DNA of 64,000 nucleotides from Ralstonia sp. A12. GTDB taxonomy: Bacteria > Pseudomonadota > Gammaproteobacteria > Burkholderiales > Burkholderiaceae. Below the pieces are notes generated by a model. That model worked only from the letters and a program-made list of their open reading frames with translations, was not told the origin of the DNA and did not search any database. The DNA lies in contig NZ_JSZO01000034.1 in the NCBI RefSeq assembly GCF_000801955.1, positions 1 to 64,000 on the forward strand, given 5' to 3'. Below, piece after piece: positions 51,701-61,590 of this stretch (positions are counted from its first letter, which is position 1; the number at the start of each line of letters is the position of its first letter). The translations under genes and the position numbers were made by a program.

Positions 51701-54085
51701 GTGAAAATGAATAATCGAAGGACACGTAGAGCGGAGGCAACCGCGTCGCAATTTCGCCAGCGTGGGCGATACATGACGTGGTTTGCCGGACCCGTGCTTG
51801 GCTTGGCTTCCCTCTATGTGCACGCACAAGCGGTGCAACCTTCACAAGACATGGTGCAGGTTGCGGCGCCCGATGCCGCGGCAGATACGACATCGGGAGG
51901 GAAGCCTGCAAACGCACCGAGCACGGCTGAGAAGCCTGCGCAGGCAGCCGAGACTTCTGTGTCGCAGGGTAAGGAAGGCGCCACGCTCAACACGGTCGTG
52001 GTGACCGCAACGCGCCGCCGGGAGCCCGCACGGGAAGTCCCGATGCAGATCAACGTGGTCTCGGCTGAAGAGCTACAGAAGGGTGGCGCGAAGACGATGT
52101 CCGACTTCCTATCTTCGGAACCCGGCGTGGATCTGAACACGGCGGGTGGAAGCGGCTCTGGGCAAATCAGTATGCGCGGCGTCACGACGGGTGAGCAGAC
52201 CGGGCCGACCGTCGGTGTGTATGTTGATGACGTGGCATTTGGCGGAAGCACCGTGTTCTCCCAGGGCGCGACGTTCGCGCTGGACATGAGCCTGCTTGAC
52301 CTCAATCACATCGAGATTCTGCGTGGCCCCCAAGGAACGCTGTACGGCGCGGGCGCGATGGGTGGTCTGCTCAAGTACGTGACCAATGAGCCGGATTCCA
52401 GCGAATTCTCGGGCCAGGCTTCTGCGGGCCTTTCCGTCACAAAGCACGGTGGCGTGAACAACTCGGCCAACGCTGTGTTGAACCTTCCGTTGAAGACGGA
52501 CGTTGCAGCAGCACGGATCTCGATGTTCAGTCAGCACGATGCGGGTTATGTCGATGCGGTGGGGCCGCAGGCGGGTTCACGTATTGACCGCGGCGACACC
52601 TATGGCGCGCGCGCATCGTTCCTGCTCACGCCCACGAATCAGTTGACGCTGCGTCTGACCGCCTTGACGCAGAACATCAACCGCAATGCACCGAACTACG
52701 TTGCCTATGGCAAGAATGGGCAACCTGTAGACGGCGATCTGACAACGCGGCTTTTTGCGGCAGAGCCCTTTCATCAGAACGTCCAACTCTATTCCGCCGG
52801 GATTGAGTACGAGTTCGGCTGGGCGCGCGCGAATTCGATCACGTCATACCAGTCGATGCGATCGGATGCACCGCAGGACTTGTCGGTGGTGTACGTTCCG
52901 CTGCTCAACGGCCTGGGGTTCAACGTGAGCTCTGCTGCCGCAAAAAACGTGGCGACGACGAACAAGTTCACGCAGGAGTTTCGTCTGACCTCGCCGGGCA
53001 ACCGGACGCTGGAATGGCTTGCCGGTGTGTTCTACACGCGTGAGCGCAGCCAAGCGAGCCAGGGGATCATCACGACCCTGCCCGACGGAACCGTCGGCCC
53101 CAACTTGACTGCGCTTGAAGCCCCAAGCACCTACAGCGAGTACGCGGCCTATGGGGATCTCACTTATCACCTGACCCCGCGCCTGACGTTGACCGGTGGC
53201 CTGCGTGTTGCACACAACACGCAGGAGTACCAGCAGACCACGTTTGGCGTGCTTGCCGGACCGACGCAGACCATTTCCGCCCCCTCTTCCGATACGAGCA
53301 AGACGTACATGCTCACGGCGAGCTATGCGCTGACGAAAGACAGCAATGTCTACGTGCGCGCGGCCAGTGGGTATCGCCCCGGTGGGCCCAATGCGCTTCT
53401 GGTCGACCCGGTTACGGGGCTGCCTTCGGCCGGCAATCCCACGTTCCGCCCTGACACGCTGTGGACCTACGAGGCCGGCTACAAGGCCGACCTTCTGGAC
53501 AAGCGCATGTCGGTTGCGATGACGGTGTACGACATCCAGTGGAAGAACATCCAGCAGTTCGGCGCGGTCAATGGCGTCAACCAGGTGCTCAACGCCGGTG
53601 ATGCGCGGATTCGAGGCTTGGAGCTTTCCAGCGCGTTCCGTCCGAATCGCCACTGGAACCTCGGGCTCAGCGTCTCGCTCATCGACGCAAAACTGACCAC
53701 GGGCAATGCCAGCACCGGCACCAATGCGGGCGATCCGCTTCCGAACTCGGCCCGGGTTGCCGCCACGCTATCGGCCAACTACCTCTTCGCGGTGAATGGC
53801 TACCCCGCCTACGCAGGTGTCAGCCAGCGGTTTGTCGGCAGTCGCCATGCCGGCTTTGGAAGCAATACAGGGCGCCCGGACTACCCCTTGCCGGGCTATG
53901 CGATGACGGATCTGCAGGCGGGGCTCGACTTCAAGAAGTTCAGCCTCGCTTTTTACGTACGCAACCTGTTCGACCGTCGTGCCTTGCTTGCGGCAGGTAC
54001 GTCCCTGGTTCCGATGGGTGGCCCCGCGCTGGTCAGCGTGGCACAGCCGCGCACGATCGGCGCAACGCTGACGGTTCCCTTCTAA
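51701..54085 (+). CDS. TonB-dependent outer-membrane receptor of the peptide cluster
   Basis: The 794-residue receptor has a long signal sequence (cut near AHAQA, about residue 43). A TonB-box-like LNTVVVTATRRR and a plug domain (about 95-240, QISMRGVTTGEQTGPTVGVYVDDV and LRGPQGTLYGAGAMGG) follow, then a beta barrel ending in GATLTVPF. The start is probably the GTG at 51701, 6 bases after GGAGGAG; an ATG at 51707 is next. It is 15 bases upstream of a D-aminopeptidase-like gene and faces an operon with its own tonB-exbB-exbD genes. It probably takes up a bulky peptide that porins exclude. It resembles the broad-substrate sphingomonad-type group. Confidence 0.9.
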   Translation: MKMNNRRTRRAEATASQFRQRGRYMTWFAGPVLGLASLYVHAQAVQPSQDMVQVAAPDAAADTTSGGKPANAPSTAEKPAQAAETSVSQGKEGATLNTVVVTATRRREPAREVPMQINVVSAEELQKGGAKTMSDFLSSEPGVDLNTAGGSGSGQISMRGVTTGEQTGPTVGVYVDDVAFGGSTVFSQGATFALDMSLLDLNHIEILRGPQGTLYGAGAMGGLLKYVTNEPDSSEFSGQASAGLSVTKHGGVNNSANAVLNLPLKTDVAAARISMFSQHDAGYVDAVGPQAGSRIDRGDTYGARASFLLTPTNQLTLRLTALTQNINRNAPNYVAYGKNGQPVDGDLTTRLFAAEPFHQNVQLYSAGIEYEFGWARANSITSYQSMRSDAPQDLSVVYVPLLNGLGFNVSSAAAKNVATTNKFTQEFRLTSPGNRTLEWLAGVFYTRERSQASQGIITTLPDGTVGPNLTALEAPSTYSEYAAYGDLTYHLTPRLTLTGGLRVAHNTQEYQQTTFGVLAGPTQTISAPSSDTSKTYMLTASYALTKDSNVYVRAASGYRPGGPNALLVDPVTGLPSAGNPTFRPDTLWTYEAGYKADLLDKRMSVAMTVYDIQWKNIQQFGAVNGVNQVLNAGDARIRGLELSSAFRPNRHWNLGLSVSLIDAKLTTGNASTGTNAGDPLPNSARVAATLSANYLFAVNGYPAYAGVSQRFVGSRHAGFGSNTGRPDYPLPGYAMTDLQAGLDFKKFSLAFYVRNLFDRRALLAAGTSLVPMGGPALVSVAQPRTIGATLTVPF

Positions 54086-54100
54086 CGCACATCACTTGGC

Positions 54101-55732
54101 ATGACACACGATCGATTGGATATCAGGAAGCAACTCGACGCGTTGCTGGAGCCGTACAACAAGGCGGACGCGCCGGGCCTCGTGGTCGGCGTCGCATTGC
54201 GAGGGACTGCGCTTTACCGGCGTGGCTTCGGGCTGGCCAGCATTGAGCACGGCACCATCAACACACCCGCAACACGCATGCGGATCGGCTCGACGAGCAA
54301 GCACTTCACGTGTCTCGCCGCGTTGCTCCTGGCAGAGGAGGGCAAACTGGACGTCGATGCGGGTATCCGCACGTATATCCCGGAGCTGCCGGTCCTCGCT
54401 GGTGATCCCACGCTACGCCAGTTGATGACACACACTGGCGGCTACCGCTGTTACCTGGACCTGTGGGTGTTGACGCAGGGCGTGGTGACCATGCCTCGGG
54501 GCGCGTCGTTGGCGGCGGAGATCCGCCAGCGCGACGTCAATTTCCGCCCCGGAGAGCGGATGATCTACTGCAACGGTGGCTACCACCTCTTGTCGCTCGC
54601 CATTGAGCGCGTCAGCGGTATGCCGTTCGAGACCTTCCTGTCGGAACGCATCTTCCGTGTGATGGGAATGGTCGATACCGAGGCCGTCGCCGACGATATG
54701 CAGATTCGGCCTCGCATGGCCACCCAACACGTACCGGATGGTAAGGGCGGCTTCATTCGCGGCCTGTTTCCGTCGTGGGAAGTGCGGGGCGAAGGTGGCA
54801 TCGTGTCAACCATCGACGACATGCTGCGCTGGACGGCGCATTTGCGAATGCCAGACAAGCTCGGCACGCAAGAAGCGTGGCGGCAGATGCTGACCAAACC
54901 GCATTACTCCAGCGGCGCCGAGGGGGTGTATGCGCTTGGGCTCATGCGTACCCCGCATCGCAATGTTGAACTGCTGCACCATGCCGGTGGCGTGTTCGGT
55001 GGCTCATGCCAGATGTTGACCGTGGTGGCGCACGGGCTCGACGTGGTGGTGCTCACCAATGGCGCCCCTGTGGACCCGGTTGCGCTGGCGACGCAAATTG
55101 TCGACGTTGTCCTGGGTGACGAGGTACTCGGTGCACCGCAAGCCGCGCCACTGGCCACCAACGGTCATGAATCGCTGCTGGGCCGATACTTCTCACGCGC
55201 CGATCGCACGTACTGCGAGATTGTCGATCGGGATGGGCACCTTGCTGCCGTGATCCACAACCAGAAACACCCGGCGCTGCCGCTGATCGAGACCCCGGAA
55301 GGTTTGCGCGTTGAGGACGGTAGTGGTGGAACGTTGATGATCCGGCCCGGCACAACGTCGGTCGGTCGCATGACGACGATCGAATTCATCGACTGCGGCC
55401 ATGCATCGCTGCTGGACAGGCTGCCAGATGAGGCGCCGCCCATTTCCGACGCCTTCGCGGGCATGGAGGGTGCCTACTTCAGCGGTGATGCAGCAGGGCA
55501 TGCCGGACTGACCCTTTCGAACGGCGCTGTGTCGATGCGGCTTGAAGGCACGATGGGTGGCGTCAACTACCGGCTTGTGCCCGTGAGCGAAGATGTCTTC
55601 CTGTTCGAGCCGGCAGATGCACAAGGTTTCTCCACCGGTGTGCTGACCGTCGATCGTGTCAATGGGCGGGTTTCCCGCTTCTGGCTGGATACCTCGCGCA
55701 CACGCGGCCTCGCCTTCTCGCGAGAAATATAA
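54101..55732 (+). CDS. D-aminopeptidase-like serine hydrolase, paralog 1
   Basis: The 543-residue enzyme of peptidase family S12 resembles D-aminopeptidase (DAP) of Ochrobactrum anthropi, which removes N-terminal D-residues from peptides. The N-terminal beta-lactamase fold has Ser64-x-x-Lys67 in GSTSKHFTC, Tyr156-Cys-Asn158 in IYCNGGYH, and His294-Ala-Gly in LHHAGGVFGG. Spacing and the YCN motif match DAP as I remember it. About 200 C-terminal residues (345-543) would form the extra beta-barrel domains. No signal peptide is seen, so it acts in the cytoplasm. It is co-transcribed with the receptor and ends at a strong terminator (55740). A related esterase activity is possible. Confidence 0.8.
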   Translation: MTHDRLDIRKQLDALLEPYNKADAPGLVVGVALRGTALYRRGFGLASIEHGTINTPATRMRIGSTSKHFTCLAALLLAEEGKLDVDAGIRTYIPELPVLAGDPTLRQLMTHTGGYRCYLDLWVLTQGVVTMPRGASLAAEIRQRDVNFRPGERMIYCNGGYHLLSLAIERVSGMPFETFLSERIFRVMGMVDTEAVADDMQIRPRMATQHVPDGKGGFIRGLFPSWEVRGEGGIVSTIDDMLRWTAHLRMPDKLGTQEAWRQMLTKPHYSSGAEGVYALGLMRTPHRNVELLHHAGGVFGGSCQMLTVVAHGLDVVVLTNGAPVDPVALATQIVDVVLGDEVLGAPQAAPLATNGHESLLGRYFSRADRTYCEIVDRDGHLAAVIHNQKHPALPLIETPEGLRVEDGSGGTLMIRPGTTSVGRMTTIEFIDCGHASLLDRLPDEAPPISDAFAGMEGAYFSGDAAGHAGLTLSNGAVSMRLEGTMGGVNYRLVPVSEDVFLFEPADAQGFSTGVLTVDRVNGRVSRFWLDTSRTRGLAFSREI

Positions 55733-55739
55733 GAGCGGG

Positions 55740-55768
55740 CGGAGCGGCAGCGATGCCGCTCCGTTTTT
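55740..55768 (+). terminator. Strong terminator between convergent halves of the peptide cluster
   Basis: A 10-bp perfect GC-rich stem (55740-55749 with 55754-55763) has a 4-base loop and is followed by five T residues. It lies 8 bases after the stop of the plus-strand hydrolase and separates it from the facing operon. Confidence 0.85.
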
Positions 55769-55787
55769 CGATGTTGGCCGGCTTCTC

Positions 55788-57488
55788 TCAGAGGCAGGGA
55801 TCGGGGTATCGGGGCGAGCTGCCAACTGACCGCGTGAATGCGACACGCCGGCTTCGTTGGGTATCAATGCGGAAACTGGTTGTCTCTTGCCGGGCTGGAT
55901 CGTGCGATAGCGTAACGATGCCGTCGATGAATCCCAGGGGAGCAATGGGGGCCATACCAAAGACGTTGTCTACGATGGGCGTCAGCCGGTAATCACAACC
56001 GCCAGCTGAGCCCTGCATACGGAGCATCAACGCATGATGGTCGGCCGGATCGGGTTCGATGATGGCGCGGGCGTTGGCATCGTGACTCTCGTAGATGCCG
56101 CACACCGCAGCGGCGATCTGGGGCGTCATCAGCGGCGATTCAGCGATACGTTCGAATGTCTCGGCATGGCCGCAATGGGCGATCCGAAGATGATCGAGGT
56201 CATCGGGCACGTTGTGTGTTCCCCAGTGCACGGAAAACGCACCGTCAGAGCCGGCTTCGATGGCGACGTCATTGGTGGGGCTCCCTTCAATGGGATAAAG
56301 CGGCAGGGGCTTCCCCGCGCAGAGCCAACCACCCAGCGCCAATGCACCGTCGCGATCCTCCAATGCATACACCGCGTCGCTATCCAATGAGCGATAGAAG
56401 CCAAGTCGTGCCACATGCGCCGACGCACGCGCCGGTACCGGAGGCCCGTCACCGCTCAATACATCGGCGAGGACGACGTCGACGATGCGATGGGCAAGAT
56501 CGATTGGGGCGCTGAGCGCGCCGTTGCTGAGGACCACCACGTCAAGCCCGTGTTCGGCGGAAAACAGCATGTGGCTGGTGCCTCCAATCACGCCGCCCGA
56601 ATGATGTGTGAGTTCAACACCGCGATAGTTGGTTTGCTTGAGGCCCAGGGCGTAGTTGCTGCGCTGTCCGCTGGAGAACACGGGCATCTCCAGCATCTGC
56701 GCCCACGTGGCATCGGTGCCGATGATCTTTTCTTCACCATGCAGGTGCGCAGTCCATCGCAGCATGTCATCGACCGTCGAAACGATGCCGCCTTCACCCA
56801 GGATCTCTCTTGATGGAAAGATGCCGCGCTGGTGCCCGCCTTTGCCATCGGGCGCGTGAAAGCTGGCGATCCCCGGCACAACGGCCATGTCGCTGTCGAT
56901 GGAAGCCGTCTGGTGCATGCCCATCGGGGCAAAGATCCGCGCATCCAGGAACGCGGCAAACGGCATGCCGCTGACGCGTTCAATGGCGAGCGACAACACG
57001 TGATACCCGCCATTCGAATACATCATGCGCTCGCCCGGGCGGAAGTTCTCATCGCGTTGCCGGGTCTGCGCGGCGAGCGTTGCGCCGCGCGGTGGGATGG
57101 CCAGGCCTTGCGTCAGCAAAGCGAGATCGAGCGCGCACCGTTGCCCACCGCGATGCGACATCAACTGACGCAGCGTTGGGGCACCGCCGGCGGGCGAGAG
57201 TTCAGGAAGATAGGTTCCGATTCCGGCGTCCGCATCCAGAAGACCCTCCTCGCAGAGCAGCAGTACCGCCAGGCATGTGAAGTGCTTGCTGACGGAACCG
57301 ATGCGCAGGCGCGTGGCGGTCGTCAGAGCGCGCGCATGCTCAAGACTCGCCATCCCGAATGCCTGGCGGTAGAGCCGCTTACCGTGCTGGGCGATGCCGA
57401 CCACGACGCCCGGACCATCGCTGCATGCGTAGGGGCGAAGCAGCGCCGACAGCGCCTCGTGCACGCATTCTCTCGATGTGCTTGTCAT
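55788..57488 (-). CDS. D-aminopeptidase-like serine hydrolase, paralog 2
   Basis: The 566-residue paralog of the other two S12 hydrolases has Ser65-x-x-Lys68 in GSVSKHFTC, Tyr157-Ser-Asn159 in MYSNGGYH and His296-Ser-Gly in THHSGGVIGG. The middle residue of the Tyr motif is Ser here, Cys in paralog 1 and Thr in paralog 3. The C-terminal beta-barrel region (about 350-566) is the most diverged. Its ATG overlaps the stop of paralog 3 in an ATGA junction, so translation is coupled. It is the last gene of the long minus-strand operon that starts with tonB. Confidence 0.8.
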   Translation of the reverse strand: MTSTSRECVHEALSALLRPYACSDGPGVVVGIAQHGKRLYRQAFGMASLEHARALTTATRLRIGSVSKHFTCLAVLLLCEEGLLDADAGIGTYLPELSPAGGAPTLRQLMSHRGGQRCALDLALLTQGLAIPPRGATLAAQTRQRDENFRPGERMMYSNGGYHVLSLAIERVSGMPFAAFLDARIFAPMGMHQTASIDSDMAVVPGIASFHAPDGKGGHQRGIFPSREILGEGGIVSTVDDMLRWTAHLHGEEKIIGTDATWAQMLEMPVFSSGQRSNYALGLKQTNYRGVELTHHSGGVIGGTSHMLFSAEHGLDVVVLSNGALSAPIDLAHRIVDVVLADVLSGDGPPVPARASAHVARLGFYRSLDSDAVYALEDRDGALALGGWLCAGKPLPLYPIEGSPTNDVAIEAGSDGAFSVHWGTHNVPDDLDHLRIAHCGHAETFERIAESPLMTPQIAAAVCGIYESHDANARAIIEPDPADHHALMLRMQGSAGGCDYRLTPIVDNVFGMAPIAPLGFIDGIVTLSHDPARQETTSFRIDTQRSRRVAFTRSVGSSPRYPDPCL

Positions 57489-59128
57489 GTGGTTTTGTCG
57501 TCGTTAACGCGAGTGAACAGCAAATTGCGCGTGCGCCAGGTGTCCAACCGGAAACATACGGTGTTGCCGCTGCCGTCGCGTGAGAGGCGCATGGCGCCGT
57601 AAGCCATGCTGCTGGGGTCATGCGGCGTGAAGACAAGCATGTTGTTCGACTTTGGGCTCAGGCTGTAGTGCGCCGCGCCGTGTTTGCCTTGCACATGCAT
57701 TGCCAGCGCATTGCCTTTCAGCTTGATGACGGCAAGCGCATCGGCATCCGAGCTGACGTAACGTCCGACCAGTCCGTTGGCCGCATCGGCTGTATGGGGT
57801 GCTGTATTGGCGAGACGGTCCAGCGTCTGGTCCTGCCCACACTGCGTCATGTCGAGATGCTCTCCGTCGCCGTGGAGTTTCAGGCAGAGTGTGCCTTCCG
57901 GGCCTTCATCCAATGCCAACGTCCTTGGCCTGGTGGGCACTGTCTTGAGCGGCAGCGGGTGAATGTGGAGGTTGTGGTGAATGAGATGCAGCGTGCCATC
58001 GCGGTCAACAATCTCGCAGTAGGCACCTGTTTCGCGTGAGTGGAACGTTCCCAACCAGGCGGGATATTCAACGGACGTTGCCGGGCTGCTCTCCACTGGC
58101 GAGAGATGCGTCTCCAGAACGATATCGACAACACGCTTGGACAACGCGATCGGATTGATCGTGTCTCCGTTCGTCATGATTACGATGTCGAGGCCATGGT
58201 CAGGGACCGTCAACATCTGGCATGCGCCGCCGATCGAACCACCGGAGTGGTGCAGCATCGAGACGCCGCGGTAGGTCGTCTGCATGAGGCCGAGCGAGTA
58301 GGTGCCGATCTCCCCGTTGTTAAAGCGGACAGGGGTGAGCATTTCACGCCACGTGGCAGCGCAACCAATGCGCTTCTTGCCGCGTAGGTGGGCAATCCAG
58401 CGCAGCATGTCATCCACCGTCGAGACAATGGCGCCCTCACCCAGGCATCGCCAGCCTGGCAGTAGCCCACGCTCCCAGCCGCCCGTGGCGCCCTGTACAT
58501 GCAGTGTCGCCATGCCAGGCAGAAGCAGCATGTCGTGGGGCGCCGCAATGGTGTCGATCATGCCCATCGGGCCAAAGATGCGTTCCGCCAGGAACGCTTC
58601 GAACGACATGCCACTGATGCGTTCAATCACGATCGACAGCATCTGATAGCCGCCGTTGGTGTACATGGCGCGCTGGCCTGCGGGGAAGTTGCCCTCGGAC
58701 TGCCGCGCCTGTATTGCCAGTGCCGCGCCGGCGGGAGCCATGCTCAATCCCTGTATGAGCATGCATAGGTCGAGAAAGCAGCGTTCTCCGCCAGAGTGGT
58801 TCATGAACTGGCGAAGCGTGGGATCGTTGCCCCGCGCTGGCAACTCAGGGAGGTAGCGGCGCGCTGGAGCATCAATGTCGAGCTTGCCGGCTTCCACAAG
58901 CAGCATGGCGGCCAAGCAAGCGAAATGCTTGGTGACAGATCCGATACGCATGCGTGTGCATGGCGTATTGGCTACGCTGTGCTCCAAACTGGCCATGCCA
59001 AAGCCACGGCGATAGCGCAGCGCGCCACCGTATGCAATGCCGACAACGAGGCCCGGTGCGTCACTACGCTGATACGGTGCAAAGAGGGCGTCGAGCCTTG
59101 CGGCGAGTGAAGAATCCATTGGCTGCAT
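57485..59128 (-). CDS. D-aminopeptidase-like serine hydrolase, paralog 3
   Basis: The 547-residue S12-family enzyme has Ser64-x-x-Lys67 in GSVTKHFAC, Tyr156-Thr-Asn158 in MYTNGGYQ and a His-Ser-Gly in LHHSGGSIGG. I chose the ATG at 59128 because it gives the same residue numbers as paralog 1 for every catalytic residue; the frame runs open to 59188 inside the epimerase gene. It begins 8 bases after the epimerase stop and overlaps paralog 2 by 4 bases. The residue that differs between paralogs next to the Tyr suggests different peptide preferences. Confidence 0.8.
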   Translation of the reverse strand: MQPMDSSLAARLDALFAPYQRSDAPGLVVGIAYGGALRYRRGFGMASLEHSVANTPCTRMRIGSVTKHFACLAAMLLVEAGKLDIDAPARRYLPELPARGNDPTLRQFMNHSGGERCFLDLCMLIQGLSMAPAGAALAIQARQSEGNFPAGQRAMYTNGGYQMLSIVIERISGMSFEAFLAERIFGPMGMIDTIAAPHDMLLLPGMATLHVQGATGGWERGLLPGWRCLGEGAIVSTVDDMLRWIAHLRGKKRIGCAATWREMLTPVRFNNGEIGTYSLGLMQTTYRGVSMLHHSGGSIGGACQMLTVPDHGLDIVIMTNGDTINPIALSKRVVDIVLETHLSPVESSPATSVEYPAWLGTFHSRETGAYCEIVDRDGTLHLIHHNLHIHPLPLKTVPTRPRTLALDEGPEGTLCLKLHGDGEHLDMTQCGQDQTLDRLANTAPHTADAANGLVGRYVSSDADALAVIKLKGNALAMHVQGKHGAAHYSLSPKSNNMLVFTPHDPSSMAYGAMRLSRDGSGNTVCFRLDTWRTRNLLFTRVNDDKTT

Positions 59129-59136
59129 GGGGGACG

Positions 59137-60150
59137 TTACGGGAGCACAGCGTGATCGATGGTGGGCCCCCAGGCATCCTCTGGACACAGTAGAAGCCCG
59201 TCTGCGTAGTGGGCGCTGACCGCACGATCCTTGGCAAGGAACAGCGGGCCATCGAGGTCAACGCGGTCGCACAACTGCCCGAGAAGAAAGGCAGGCGCAA
59301 TCGCCAATGACGTCCCCGGCATGCATCCGACCATGACCGAGAGGCCCGCAGACCGCGCGCTGCCGGCGAGTTCAAGCGCGCGCGTGAGCCCGCCGCACTT
59401 GTCGAGTTTGATGTTGATGATGTCGTACCGACGAACGACGCTGGGCAGGTCTTGCACGTCCTGGAACGACTCATCGGCGGCCAGGGGGATCGGGTAGTCC
59501 AGTGTGTCGAGGCAGGCATCAGCGCCGATCGCGAAAGGCTGTTCAAGCATGTCGACGCCGACTTGCTGCAACACTGGAAGCATTGCATCGAGGTGCATGC
59601 GCGACCAGCCTTGGTTTGCATCGACGGAGAGCGGGACGTCGGGCCTCGCGTCGCGAATGGACAACAGGCGGCTGGCATCACGCACGCTGCCATCGAGTTT
59701 GATCTTGAGCGCGCGGGCCTGGGGCAGGCTACATGCCTTGCTCGCCATCGCCTGTGGGGTATCGACGCCGATGGTCATCGTGGTGAGCAACGGGCGCGGT
59801 GGCGGAAGATGCGCTACGCGCCAGACCGGCAATGCTTTGCGCTTCGATTCCAATGCCCAGAGCGCAGCGTCTACCGCATTGCGCGCACCGCCCGACGGCA
59901 GCAGCGTCAGCAACTGCGCGCGGGTGATGCCGCGTTCGATGGATGGCCGTACCGCTTCGACCTGCGCCACGATCGATTCGGGCGTCTCGCCAAGATAGAA
60001 GACGCCGGACGCTTCACCAGAACCTTCATGGTGGTCGTCAGCGATCGTCACGACGACCACACGGGCGGTGTCGATGCGATATCCGGTAATTTGAAATGGA
60101 GCGGCCAGCGGCCAGCGCTCGATTCGAATCGAGAGAGAGCAGGATTCCAT
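59137..60150 (-). CDS. Enolase-superfamily enzyme, probable dipeptide epimerase
   Basis: The 337-residue enzyme belongs to the muconate-lactonising/L-Ala-D/L-Glu epimerase group. The acid/base KxK is Lys149-x-Lys151 in ALKIKLDG. Metal ligands are Asp177 (DANQGW), Glu203 (LEQPF) and Asp226 (ADES), and the second catalytic lysine is Lys248 in NIKLDKCGG. This is the full set for 1,1-proton transfer next to a carbonyl. Members of this group interconvert L,D- and L,L-dipeptides; the exact dipeptide cannot be read. It sits between the MFS and hydrolase genes of the peptide operon, where it could convert D-residue dipeptides to L-forms. Confidence 0.85.
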   Translation of the reverse strand: MESCSLSIRIERWPLAAPFQITGYRIDTARVVVVTIADDHHEGSGEASGVFYLGETPESIVAQVEAVRPSIERGITRAQLLTLLPSGGARNAVDAALWALESKRKALPVWRVAHLPPPRPLLTTMTIGVDTPQAMASKACSLPQARALKIKLDGSVRDASRLLSIRDARPDVPLSVDANQGWSRMHLDAMLPVLQQVGVDMLEQPFAIGADACLDTLDYPIPLAADESFQDVQDLPSVVRRYDIINIKLDKCGGLTRALELAGSARSAGLSVMVGCMPGTSLAIAPAFLLGQLCDRVDLDGPLFLAKDRAVSAHYADGLLLCPEDAWGPTIDHAVLP

Positions 60151-60177
60151 GGTGTTCGGTGAACGGTGGGTGGTGCG

Positions 60178-61539
60178 TTATGCGTAGCGCTCAATCGCGT
60201 CGCGCACGCCTTTACCGGCTGCGCGCATCAGCACGCAAGCGGAAGAGAAGCCAACCAGGGCGACGCCAATGATCGCCAGCAAGAGACCGTGGTTGACTGC
60301 CTGCAAGCGGTCCGACATCACGCCGATGAATACCGGGCTGCCAGCCTGAACGACGATGGTTGTCAGCACACCGATGGCGGCCACGCGTGAACGCAAATGC
60401 GCGGGGCAGATGCTTTGCATGATGGCGGGAAACAGCACCATGCCAGCGACAATGCAGGCGAACTGCAGTCCAAAGAGGCTGTAGACGAACGTCGCCGAGC
60501 TGGCTGTCAGGTAGCCAAGAGAAGCGAGCGCCGCGGCAAGCGCACCCCACTCACACACGCGCAGCGGGGCCAATACGCCGAAACGCTGGCTGATGCGGCG
60601 CGCGATCAGCCAGCCCAGCACGCAGCCAACGACGCTGCCGATTGTGGCCGCGGCCCCCAACCCGCCACCAGCCCCTGCCGGCGCCGCACCAAAATTCCGC
60701 ACGGCAACGATGGGCATCCAGGTGGTGATGCCGGTGAACGCCATGTTGACCAACGCAATCGCACCGAAGAACTTCGCCATCATGGCCCGTTCGCGCTGGA
60801 AGTAGACACGTGCGGTCAGGGGTGACGTGGCGACATGCTCGGCGGCGTGCATGTTCCTGCTGCGGTCACCATGTTTGGGGCGGATCATCGTGACCAGGAT
60901 GACCAGAAGCGGTGCAGGTATGGCAACGGCAAAGAAGGCCAGACGCCAGGGCGAGAAGCTGGCCAACGCACTGGGTAGCGTGCCGTGCATCGCCGTGACG
61001 CCCTGCAATAGCGCGCCCCCCAGGGCCATACCCGCGCCGGCACCGAGCAGATTGACCAGCGCGAACACCGAGTTGGCAAGCACGCGCTGTCGTGCGGGAA
61101 ACAGGTCGGGAATCATGCCGTAGATGATGGGCATCAATCCTGCTTCTCCGATGCCCAATCCGATGGAGGCGATGAAGAGTTGCCAGAAGCCGGTGGTCAG
61201 CCCGCAGGTCGCCGTCGCTGCGCTCCAGACCAGGATGCACACCGCCAGCACGAGGCGGCGGTCGACGCGGTCTGCCACCCATCCGATCGGCAGTGCCGCC
61301 GCGCCTGCAAAGAGCGCGATGCCGGCGCCTTGCAGGAGGCCGATCTGCAGATCCGAAAGGCCGAAATCCTGCCGGATGGGCTCTGTGAGGAGGACAAGTA
61401 TCTGCCGGTCGATATTGGCAAAGAACGCGACGATCACGAGTACCGCGAGGCCGAACCAGGCAAGCGCGCCAGCGGACGCTTCCCTTGGGGCAGAGATCCC
61501 CAGGGCGGGGGAAGGTAGGTCGAGTTTCGAGTCGAACAT
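60178..61539 (-). CDS. MFS permease of the peptide operon
   Basis: The 453-residue inner-membrane transporter has about 12 helices. TM1 carries NIDRQILVLLTEPI, and the loop after TM2 has GWVADRVDRRLVL, the MFS motif A region. A sequence DLFPARQRVLANSVFALVNLLGAG follows TM4. It resembles the spinster/AmpG-like branch. AmpG imports muropeptides, but the match is only general. It is encoded between exbD and the epimerase and is the only inner-membrane importer candidate in the cluster, so it probably takes the peptide or its fragments from the periplasm to the cytoplasm. Confidence 0.85.
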   Translation of the reverse strand: MFDSKLDLPSPALGISAPREASAGALAWFGLAVLVIVAFFANIDRQILVLLTEPIRQDFGLSDLQIGLLQGAGIALFAGAAALPIGWVADRVDRRLVLAVCILVWSAATATCGLTTGFWQLFIASIGLGIGEAGLMPIIYGMIPDLFPARQRVLANSVFALVNLLGAGAGMALGGALLQGVTAMHGTLPSALASFSPWRLAFFAVAIPAPLLVILVTMIRPKHGDRSRNMHAAEHVATSPLTARVYFQRERAMMAKFFGAIALVNMAFTGITTWMPIVAVRNFGAAPAGAGGGLGAAATIGSVVGCVLGWLIARRISQRFGVLAPLRVCEWGALAAALASLGYLTASSATFVYSLFGLQFACIVAGMVLFPAIMQSICPAHLRSRVAAIGVLTTIVVQAGSPVFIGVMSDRLQAVNHGLLLAIIGVALVGFSSACVLMRAAGKGVRDAIERYA

Positions 61540-61590
61540 GGTGGATCCGACAATTGAGGAAGGTGCGAGAGGGTGACCGCGTCGTGCCGC

